DNA from: Methanobacteriota archaeon
GTDB taxonomy: Archaea > Hydrothermarchaeota > Hydrothermarchaeia > Hydrothermarchaeales > BMS3B
Reading direction: 5' to 3'
Length of the DNA: 5,654 nucleotides
Assembly (NCBI GenBank): GCA_013152995.1
Contig: JAADFH010000066.1
Coordinates: 1-5,654, forward strand
The position numbers were made by a program, and so were the translations under genes. Positions 1-5,654 of this stretch are shown here, piece after piece (position 1 is the first letter of the stretch; every line of letters starts with the position of its first letter). Below the pieces are notes generated by a model. It did no database searches. It was not told the DNA's origin and saw only the letters and a program-made list of their open reading frames with translations.

Positions 1-1197
<1,197 letters not shown>

Positions 1198-1201
<4 letters not shown>

Positions 1202-1341
1202 AGCCCCATCTTACCTCTGCCCGCTATCAGCAGTAGCAGCAGGGTTATGGTGATGTAGCGGTTGAGAAGAAGCTGCCTGAACCCTGCCGGCGCTGCCCTC
1301 AATCCTCCTGAGCCCCTCAAGCAGCGCCGAGATGTGGGCAT
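1198..1341 (-). CDS. Possible 47-residue membrane ORF overlapping the GT4 3' end, or frameshifted C-terminal anchor of that GT
   Basis: This frame starts at an ATG at 1341-1339 inside the GT4 gene, one base out of its frame, and stops at a TGA at 1200-1198. That TGA overlaps the ATG of the SAM hydroxide adenosyltransferase gene as ATGA, the classic coupled arrangement. Its last 27 residues look like a real membrane segment: FRQLLLNRY, then ITITLLLLLIA, then a positively charged GRGK tail. The first 20 residues are rich in Arg, Gly and Ala and look like a shadow of the GT frame. Two readings are possible. In one, the GT frame has shifted (mutation, programmed slip or sequencing error) and this is its true C-terminus. 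In the other, a very small protein starts at this ATG or at the TTG further in. The in-frame GT tail over the same bases is low-complexity (HHH, Ala, Ser, Gln), which favours the first reading. Confidence 0.35.
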
Positions 1342-2443
1342 CCCAGGAGTAGCGCTGCATGCTCTTCCTGGCGTTCTCCCCGAGCCTGTGCCTCAGCTCA
1401 GGTTCCGAGAGAAGCTCAACCACCCTCTCCGAGAGCTCGGCGGGACTGGTGGGATTCCAGAGGAACACGCAGTTGTGCCCGTGCTTCAGGTAGCTCTCCC
1501 CTCCCGAGTCCCTGCTCACCACCACTGCACACCCGCACGCCATAGCCTCCATGACCGACATGCTCTGGGACTCGTGCAGCGAGGGGTGAACGAAGACATC
1601 GGCTGCGGAGTAGTACTCGGGGGTGTGCTCCCACTCAACCCAGCCGGTGAAGTGCACCCTGCCGTGAGCAAGCCCCTCAGCCAGCCTCCTGTACTCCTCA
1701 AGTGCAGCGCCCCCGCCTGCGAAGATGAAGTGCGTCTCCGGCACCCTGCTGGTGATCAGCGGGATAGCCCTTATCAGCGTCTCCACATTCTTCTCGTGAG
1801 ACATCCTGCCCAGGTACAGCACCACCGGCGCATCCTCAGGTATCCCGAGCCTCTCCCTGACGCTGCTTTTGACCCGCCTGAACCTGGCGGTGTCAACACC
1901 AAAGGGTGCAAACACCACCCTTGACTCCGGTATGCCCAGGCTGAGAAGCTTCTGCCTGAAGCGTGAGGTCGCCACAAAGAACAGGTCCGCACGCCGGTAG
2001 TGCTGCTTCACCACCGAGTTCACAAAACCCCTGATGCGCCGCTCCGGCACCAGCCTGCGCTGGTCAAGGCGGAAGGCTTTCTCAAGCATTGTCGCCTCAT
2101 CGTGGTGGCAGAAGACCGCCACGGGCTTGTGCATGGCTCTGGCGAGGGTTATTGCTGCAGAGCCCAGAGGTGCTAAGTCGTTCACCAGCACCATATCGCA
2201 CCTGCGTATGGCTCTGGCAAGCCTGGCGCTGGGTATCGCCGGAGCGTAGCTTGCCAGCTCCACAGGTATGCACGAGCTCAGCACAACCTCCGCACCCCCA
2301 AAGCTCCTGCTGCGGGAGAAGCGCGGCGCCACGAGGGTGACGTGGTAGTGCCTGCCCAGCTCCGGAAGCACGTGCCGGAGGAAGGTAACCACACCGTCCT
2401 TCTTTGGCGGGTAGGTATCTGCAACCACGCAGAGGCGCTTCAT
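1211..2443 (-). CDS. GT4-family glycosyltransferase (GT-B fold, glycosyl transferase group 1)
   Basis: A retaining, nucleotide-sugar-dependent glycosyltransferase of 410 residues, probably at the cytoplasmic membrane face and acting on a lipid or glycan acceptor; the exact sugar and acceptor cannot be read off. Seen: an N-terminal Rossmann domain with VADTYPPKKDGVVTFL at about 7-22; VLVNDLAPLG at 85-94; FCHHDE at 111-116; FAPFGVDTARF at 178-188 at the domain junction; the donor-site GRMSHEKN at 212-219; and the family EX7E motif in HESQSMSVMEAMACG, with E291 and E299. All key residues are present. An ATG (2443-2441) is chosen over the adjacent GTG (2446-2444). Both lie downstream of a GGAGG, with 10 and 7 nt spacing, and either overlaps the GT2 stop. 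The family domain ends near residue 383; the last 25 or so residues look unlike protein, and the hydrophobic frame at 1198-1341 may be the true ending. It sits second in a four-gene operon. Confidence 0.9.
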   Translation of the reverse strand: MKRLCVVADTYPPKKDGVVTFLRHVLPELGRHYHVTLVAPRFSRSRSFGGAEVVLSSCIPVELASYAPAIPSARLARAIRRCDMVLVNDLAPLGSAAITLARAMHKPVAVFCHHDEATMLEKAFRLDQRRLVPERRIRGFVNSVVKQHYRRADLFFVATSRFRQKLLSLGIPESRVVFAPFGVDTARFRRVKSSVRERLGIPEDAPVVLYLGRMSHEKNVETLIRAIPLITSRVPETHFIFAGGGAALEEYRRLAEGLAHGRVHFTGWVEWEHTPEYYSAADVFVHPSLHESQSMSVMEAMACGCAVVVSRDSGGESYLKHGHNCVFLWNPTSPAELSERVVELLSEPELRHRLGENARKSMQRYSWDAHISALLEGLRRIEGSAGRVQAASSQPLHHHNPAATADSGQR

Positions 2444-3129
2444 CACCTGACCGCCTCCATTCTGAGCCTGCTGCTGCCGGTGAGCAGAATTGAGATGTAG
2501 TTTGCGGCGTTGTGCATGAGAAACCTCAGCCTGCCAGCCCTGAGACGGCGTGAGGATGTGTACACATGCATCTGCGGAACAAACACCACCCTCCCGAGCT
2601 TTCTCAGCCTGCGTGAGAGCTCAAAGTCCTCCCCCACCTCAATGCTCAGGTTGAAGCCCCCCGCAAGCTCCAGCAGGCTGCGCCTGACCCCGAAGTTCTG
2701 ACCTGAGAAGTGGGGCATGCCCAGGATGCTGTGCACCCACAGAAAGGCGGTGAAGCCGTACCTGGCGAGGAGCTTTTCCACAGCACTTCCATCGGCGAGG
2801 TACACGGGACCGTAGGCTGCATCCGCAGCGCTGAGCGCCCCGCTCATGAGCTCCGCCCAGGTCTCGGGCACAACAGTGTCGGCGTCTGTGAAGGCGACCA
2901 GCTCACCCTTGGCGTGCCTCCACCCCGCATCTCTGGCAAAGGCGACACCCCGCCTGGGCTCGTAAACCACCCTGTCCGCGTACTCCTCCGCTATCCTGGG
3001 GGTTGCATCCTCGCTGCCGTTGTCCACCACCACCAGCTCCACATCCATGCTCTGGGCTCTTATGCTCCTGAGGCACGCCTCAATGTACCTCTCCTCGTTG
3101 TACGCCGGCACCACCACGGAAAGCATCAT
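2443..3129 (-). CDS. Family 2 glycosyltransferase (GT-A fold)
   Basis: An inverting nucleotide-sugar glycosyltransferase of 228 residues, related to polyprenyl-phosphate sugar transferases and polysaccharide synthases. Seen: SVVVPAYNEE at 4-13; VVVDNGSEDAT at 33-43, where the uridine nucleotide usually binds; the metal-binding DxD motif in FTDADT at 80-85 (D82, D84); a GQNFG acceptor-loop segment at 143-147; and GEDFELSRRLRKLG at 166-179, the acidic ED motif that normally carries the catalytic base. No transmembrane segment is obvious, although YISILL near 211 is mildly hydrophobic, so the protein is soluble or peripheral. Two ATGs lie in tandem (3129 and 3126). A TATA-like box about 28 bp upstream puts transcription start at or beside them, so the mRNA is probably leaderless. 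This is the first gene of the operon, and its stop overlaps the start of the GT4 gene. The pair probably adds successive sugars to one glycan. Confidence 0.9.
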   Translation of the reverse strand: MMLSVVVPAYNEERYIEACLRSIRAQSMDVELVVVDNGSEDATPRIAEEYADRVVYEPRRGVAFARDAGWRHAKGELVAFTDADTVVPETWAELMSGALSAADAAYGPVYLADGSAVEKLLARYGFTAFLWVHSILGMPHFSGQNFGVRRSLLELAGGFNLSIEVGEDFELSRRLRKLGRVVFVPQMHVYTSSRRLRAGRLRFLMHNAANYISILLTGSSRLRMEAVR

Positions 3130-3181
3130 TAGCTTTTAAGTTGGAGAGGCTGGTATTAAATCTATCGGAGAGTGACGCAGA
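3130..3181. promoter_or_regulatory. Divergent promoter region between the GT operon and dphB
   Basis: These 52 bp serve two divergent genes. On the minus strand, TTTAATA (3160-3154) is centred about 28 bp from the GT2 ATG, the distance expected for a leaderless archaeal transcript. On the plus strand, CTTTTAAG (3133-3140) is centred about 45 bp from the dphB ATG, which predicts a leader of roughly 18 nt. That leader would hold GGAGAGTGA (3167-3175), a plausible Shine-Dalgarno sequence. The two boxes face across each other with overlapping footprints, so the promoters may compete. Assigned by position and sequence only. Confidence 0.55.
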
Positions 3182-3949
3182 ATGCTTGTGCTTGTTGGTA
3201 TGGGGCTGTATGACGAGCTTGACCTGAGTCTGAGGGGATTACAGGAGCTTAAAGCCTGCGACTCTGTTTATGTGGAGCTGTACACCTCACGCATGCCGGG
3301 GCTGAGCCTGAGCAGGCTCCAGGAGCTTGCGGGTAAGGAGGTAAGGCGGCTGAGCAGGCGGGAGCTGGAGGAGGGAGCGGAGAGGCTGCTTGAGGAGGCT
3401 GAGCACAGAAGGGTGGCGCTGCTCGTGGCTGGAGACCCGCTGATATCCACCACCCACTCCGCCCTGCGGCTGGAGGCTGAGAAGCGTGGCATACCCGTGA
3501 GGGTGGTGCACAACGCCTCGGTTTACTCGGCGGTGCCCTCGGCAGCGGGGCTGCACAACTACAAGTTCGGCAGGTGTGCCACCATCCCCAGAGCCTCCGG
3601 CGCCTACATGCCGGAGACTCCCTACCATGTGCTCAGGGAGAACTTGGAGCGGGGGCTGCACACCATGCTGCTGCTTGACCTCACCGAGGGAGAGGAGATG
3701 AGCGCCGCCGAGGGGATTGAGTACCTGCTGGAGCTTGAGTCCAGGCTGGGCATGGGGGTGTTCAGTCCCTCAACCACCGCTGTGGTGGTGGCGCAGGTTG
3801 GCGCCCCGGAGTGCAGGATTACCGCCGGCAGGGCGGAGAGGCTGGCTGAGCTGGGGGAGGCTCTGGGTGGCACACCGCATACCCTGGTGGTGCCTGGAGA
3901 GCTGCACTTCATGGAAGAGGAGTGGCTGCGCAGGTTCTGGGTGGATTAG
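3182..3949 (+). CDS. dphB: Diphthine synthase
   Basis: A SAM-dependent methyltransferase that methylates the 3-amino-3-carboxypropyl group on the conserved histidine of elongation factor 2, giving diphthine, an intermediate of diphthamide; cytoplasmic. It is 255 residues long, within the usual archaeal range. It belongs to the tetrapyrrole methylase-like fold. Seen: N-terminal LVLVGMGLYDELDLSLRG at 2-19; VAGDPLISTTH at 82-92, the SAM-binding GDP loop; VVHNASVYSA at 108-117; GLHNYKFGR at 123-131, which is highly characteristic of Dph5/DphB; and a C-terminal PGELHFMEEEWL at 238-249. The ATG at 3182 is supported by GGAGAGTGA just upstream and by the motif starting at once. It is divergent from the glycosyltransferase operon and ends 2 bp from the convergent lipoprotein gene. 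Nothing is missing or unusual in the sequence. Confidence 0.96.
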   Translation: MLVLVGMGLYDELDLSLRGLQELKACDSVYVELYTSRMPGLSLSRLQELAGKEVRRLSRRELEEGAERLLEEAEHRRVALLVAGDPLISTTHSALRLEAEKRGIPVRVVHNASVYSAVPSAAGLHNYKFGRCATIPRASGAYMPETPYHVLRENLERGLHTMLLLDLTEGEEMSAAEGIEYLLELESRLGMGVFSPSTTAVVVAQVGAPECRITAGRAERLAELGEALGGTPHTLVVPGELHFMEEEWLRRFWVD

Positions 3950-3951
3950 CC

Positions 3952-4653
3952 TCACTCGTAGCCCACGGTGAGCAGCATGGCATGGCAGCCGTTGTTCAGC
4001 GAGCAGGTTCGCTCTGAGATTACCTGCATAGCCTCCCTTGCGGCTGTCAGGTTGTCCTGCTCCAGCGCATTCTCAAGTGCTGTTACGTACTCTTCCTTCA
4101 TCCTCTCACGGGTGAGCTCGGGCAGGAACTTCTCGGTGGCTTCACGGCTCTCATAGAAGTAGCGCTTGAATGCGGGAAAGCGCTCCCTGGCGGCGCTCAT
4201 GTTGCCCTCGTCCAGCGCGTCCTTCAGCCTGCTGTACTCGTACTCCAGATTTGCCATCGCACCGCCGGTGCGCATGTGGCACACGCTGACGCCGCAGCTG
4301 CTGGTTATGCTGGAGAGCGTGGCGTTGGCTGCCTCAAGCTTCCCCGAGTCAACCTGCGCTCCCAGGGTTCTGAGCGCCCCCTCATCTACAAAGAAGTCCA
4401 TGTGCCTTTTACCCGCCTTCTCCACAGCCTTCCTGTAGGCTGAGAGCAGCTCGGAGTAGCTGCGCTTTGCCTCTTCGGCATCACCCTCAGCTATGGCTCG
4501 CTGCAGAGCAGCGTAAGCATCCTCGTACTCTTCCTGTATCTCCTTTGCCTGCCGGACTTTTTCCTGGATGGTCTCGGGCTCCTTCTTGCCAATGGTGCAC
4601 CCGAGTATCAGAGTGACCGCAAGCAGGAGCAGCACTGGAGCAGGAAACTTCAC
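3952..4653 (-). CDS. Secreted lipoprotein with four-fold helical repeat and two CxnCH motifs (possible diheme c-type cytochrome)
   Basis: A 233-residue protein of unrecognised family. The N-terminus is a lipoprotein signal peptide: a Lys, a hydrophobic stretch LLLLAVTLI, then the lipobox ILGC with C19, so the mature protein should be anchored outside the membrane. The rest is acidic, helical and repetitive. Residues 47-126 align with 140-224, and each half holds two copies of a hairpin pattern. The four copies have Leu at 50, 97, 143 and 193, a turn at G57, G104, G150 and D200, and Ala at 62, 109, 155 and 205. Each half ends in a CxnCH motif: C120-x4-C125-H126 and C217-x5-C223-H224. A helical bundle ending in such a motif recalls cytochrome c', so covalent heme is plausible, but the spacing is not the normal CXXCH and metal binding or disulfides remain possible. 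The GTG start is fixed by AGAGGTGA 4 nt upstream and by the signal peptide. It is convergent with dphB and has no linked partner gene. Confidence 0.85.
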   Translation of the reverse strand: MKFPAPVLLLLAVTLILGCTIGKKEPETIQEKVRQAKEIQEEYEDAYAALQRAIAEGDAEEAKRSYSELLSAYRKAVEKAGKRHMDFFVDEGALRTLGAQVDSGKLEAANATLSSITSSCGVSVCHMRTGGAMANLEYEYSRLKDALDEGNMSAARERFPAFKRYFYESREATEKFLPELTRERMKEEYVTALENALEQDNLTAAREAMQVISERTCSLNNGCHAMLLTVGYE

Positions 4654-4657
4654 GATT

Positions 4658-4665
4658 TCACCTCT
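4658..4665 (-). promoter_or_regulatory. Shine-Dalgarno of the lipoprotein gene, deciding a GTG start
   Basis: AGAGGTGA read on the minus strand is a near-perfect match to the archaeal anti-Shine-Dalgarno and lies 4 nt before the GTG at 4653-4651. No ATG in frame would keep the signal peptide intact, so GTG is the real start. The gene has a leader, unlike the probably leaderless GT2 gene. Confidence 0.75.
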
Positions 4666-4683
4666 GCATTTCCTGAAATTCTA

Positions 4684-4727
4684 ACGGGTTTTGAGTTTTC
4701 TGTCATGTGCTGTCAAACCAAACCCGT
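4684..4727. repeat. Inverted repeat upstream of the lipoprotein gene
   Basis: ACGGGTTT at 4684-4691 is repeated in inverted orientation as AAACCCGT at 4720-4727, with a 28-nt spacer. It lies 30-75 bp upstream of the lipoprotein start, where a promoter and operator would be expected, and it straddles the candidate left end of the decayed insertion sequence. It could be a regulator site or a chance palindrome. No convincing TATA box for the lipoprotein gene was seen. Confidence 0.3.
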
Positions 4728-5548
4728 GAAGAATTATGGCTCTGGATACGGAGCATCCATACATGGGATCCACCAAACGTGAATGCTCTATATATGTGGA
4801 AAACTGTTTAACTTGGTTGACACTATGATATCTCCTAGTAACGTCAAAGTTGTGCATGGTATTCATATAGAACGAAGAGATGCCAAACGCGTGGTGAAGC
4901 CATAGGCAACAGCGGTCACATTTCTATGCCAACCCTGTGGAGTACTTTGACTGCAGGTATAAAAGTATGGGATATATGGTATTGTAAACTTAAGCTCAGA
5001 GTGGAGGCGTTTCTGGAGAATCTCGGGTTCAAGCGGAGCTATGAGGCAGCTAAGCAGCGGGTGCAGCGTTTCGGCTCTAAGCTTAAGGGATACGTTGAGA
5101 CTGGCAAAGCGAAACTGTGATAAAGATAGGTGAGAGCTATTACTGGCTCTGTTGTAGTAGAACCAGAGCACAGAAAGATTCTGATTATGCCTTTACCAGG
5201 CAAACGCTGATAACACGATATATCCTCAAAGAACTAAAGCGAAGATATGGGCATCTGAAGATAATCAATTATAAAGGCAGCTGGTACTCGTGGAGTGCTA
5301 AAAATTTGGCGCTTGAACATGAAACGCTTAATAAGGACTGATAAATTAAAGGATAGAATAAGAGTGCTTGACAGCGCTGCCATGCAAATGCTCCAAGCCT
5401 TAGCACGTGGCTAACTTCCTGAGGTTGTACGGCTTATTCTACCGCGCAAGAACGCACATGAGCCTGGGAGAGCCGCCAGATCCAGCGCCAGGGAGCACTG
5501 AGTTTGAAAGACATGTTGAAGGTGTGAGGTGGGCTAAGTTGACAGCAC
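4707..5548 (+). mobile_element. Remnant of an insertion sequence with a DDE transposase; candidate 10-bp terminal inverted repeats
   Basis: GTGCTGTCAA at 4707-4716 is matched exactly in inverted orientation by TTGACAGCAC at 5539-5548, bounding 842 bp. That is about the length of an IS6-like element and encloses nearly all the transposase remnants. The enclosed DNA is visibly more AT-rich than the genes to its left, as expected for transferred DNA. The flanking 8 bp (TCTGTCAT and CTAGATAG) do not match, so no target duplication is visible. The last remnant frame runs 8 bp past the right repeat. A 10-bp match could arise by chance in 1 kb, so the exact ends are tentative, while the transposon origin of the interior is firmer. 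Confidence 0.5.
4787..4796 (+). promoter_or_regulatory. TATA-like box, perhaps the old transposase promoter
   Basis: TCTATATATG is a strong TATA-like string in the stretch between the lipoprotein gene and the transposase remnant. If used on the plus strand, transcription would start near 4817, before the first remnant frame. No functional gene follows, so it is probably a relic. The 272 bp at 4654-4925 hold nothing else I can support. Confidence 0.25.
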
Positions 5549-5556
5549 CTAGATAG
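4926..5556 (+). pseudogene. Decayed DDE transposase (IS6/IS240-like) in three reading frames
   Basis: Three consecutive pieces in three different frames resemble successive parts of one archaeal DDE transposase. Piece 1 (4926-5120) contains LKLRVEAFLENLGFKRSYEA followed by AKQRVQRFG, like the N-terminal helix-turn-helix part. Piece 2 (about 5099-5341) reads SETVIKIGESYYWL, matching the usual DET-x-IK...YYWLW core, then LKELKRRYGHLKIINYKGSWYSWSAK and LALEHETL, matching the (V/I)xD-x-GPWY...HETF region. Piece 3 (5404-5556) reads NFLRLYGLFYRARTHMSLGE, typical of the C-terminal end. At least two frameshifts are needed. The first Asp reads Ser (5108-5110), the second aligns with Asn (5267-5269), and the region of the final Glu (5342-5403) is scrambled by stops. 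The gene is dead by several criteria. Family assignment is by eye; IS481-like is an alternative. Confidence 0.7.
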
Positions 5557-5575
5557 TGGTACCCCCTCAGTCACC

Positions 5576-5582
5576 TTTATAT
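5576..5582 (+). promoter_or_regulatory. TATA box for the right-edge gene
   Basis: TTTATAT within CACCTTTATATCTG is centred about 27 bp before the ATG at 5606, so transcription should begin at that ATG and yield a leaderless mRNA. No Shine-Dalgarno is seen in the bases just upstream, which fits. Confidence 0.5.
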
Positions 5583-5605
5583 CTGCTGCCTGCCAACTCC
5601 TTCAC

Positions 5606-5654
5606 ATGCCCACCCTGCACAACCTGGTTGTGGCTATGAGGAGCGAGGTGAGGC
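5606..5654 (+). CDS. N-terminus of an unidentified protein (runs off the window)
   Basis: Only 16 codons are visible, reading MPTLHNLVVAMRSEVR. This is too short to name a family. The start is supported by the TATA box at the leaderless distance and by a return to GC-rich codons after the insertion sequence remnant. ATG at 5636 is an alternative start. It would be the first gene right of the foreign segment and could be regulated on its own. Confidence 0.45.
   Translation, partial: MPTLHNLVVAMRSEVR

Noticed and set aside
1262..1924. Plus-strand ORF of 220 codons
   Set aside because: It is opposite the GT4 gene; its sequence is Pro/His/Arg-rich with no motif, typical of an antisense frame in GC-rich DNA.
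2710..3132. Plus-strand ORF of 140 codons
   Set aside because: Antisense to the GT2 gene, His-rich and without motifs.
3940..3960. Terminator between the convergent dphB and lipoprotein genes
   Set aside because: Only 2 bp separate the stops and no T-run is present, so termination must occur within the opposing genes or is not visible.
4812..4826. TTGACACTATG as an alternative left end of the insertion sequence, resembling TTGACAGCAC on the right
   Set aside because: It is in direct, not inverted, orientation and matches over only about 6 bases.
4681..4866. Minus-strand ORF of 61 codons upstream of the lipoprotein gene
   Set aside because: No ribosome binding site or recognisable sequence, and it lies inside the decayed element.
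4863..5171. Minus-strand ORF of 102 codons
   Set aside because: It covers the opposite strand of the transposase remnant, whose plus-strand pieces match known motifs; this frame has none.
4654..5605. tRNA, C/D-box RNA, riboswitch or CRISPR array in the gene-poor stretch
   Set aside because: I found no T-arm/acceptor pairing, no paired C and D boxes and no regularly spaced repeats. ATGATA near 4825 is only a partial C box.

Overview
The window is archaeal chromosome, probably from an anaerobic and perhaps thermophilic euryarchaeote-like lineage. The grounds are a diphthine synthase of archaeal length, an archaeal-type NMN adenylyltransferase, a stand-alone SAM hydroxide adenosyltransferase (DUF62), TATA-box promoters placed for leaderless or short-leader transcripts, and a GAGGTGA Shine-Dalgarno sequence. 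The genes in 1-4653 are visibly GC-rich with long gene-sized ORFs. From about 4670 to 5560 the DNA is clearly more AT-rich and reads as a foreign, decayed segment. I cannot place the species.

Layout. On the minus strand, read from 3129 down to the left edge, four genes form a tightly packed operon: a family 2 glycosyltransferase, a GT4-type glycosyltransferase, the SAM hydroxide adenosyltransferase, and an NMN adenylyltransferase (nadM) cut by the window edge. Neighbours overlap by a few bases or lie within about 10. A 52-bp intergenic region (3130-3181) separates this operon from the divergent diphthine synthase gene (dphB, plus strand), with one TATA-like box facing each way. dphB converges, with a 2-bp gap, on a minus-strand gene (3952-4653) for a secreted lipoprotein. 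That lipoprotein has a four-fold helical-hairpin repeat and two CxnCH motifs, possibly for covalent heme.

From 4654 to 5605 there is no intact gene. The segment holds the lipoprotein leader, a local palindrome, and the wreck of a DDE transposase in three frames (4926-5556). A 10-bp perfect inverted repeat at 4707-4716/5539-5548 may mark the old insertion sequence ends. At the right edge a TATA box at 5576-5582 precedes an ATG at 5606 that opens a gene running out of the window.

How the genes fit together. The two glycosyltransferases suggest envelope glycan, glycolipid or protein glycosylation. The two downstream genes handle SAM and NAD: DUF62 splits SAM to adenosine and methionine, and NadM makes NAD+. 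dphB is another SAM-dependent enzyme and modifies elongation factor 2. Sharing an operon does not prove shared function. The points most worth a second look are the lipoprotein's repeat and odd CxnCH spacing, and a hydrophobic reading frame overlapping the 3' end of the GT4 gene. The latter could be a frameshifted membrane anchor or a tiny membrane protein.
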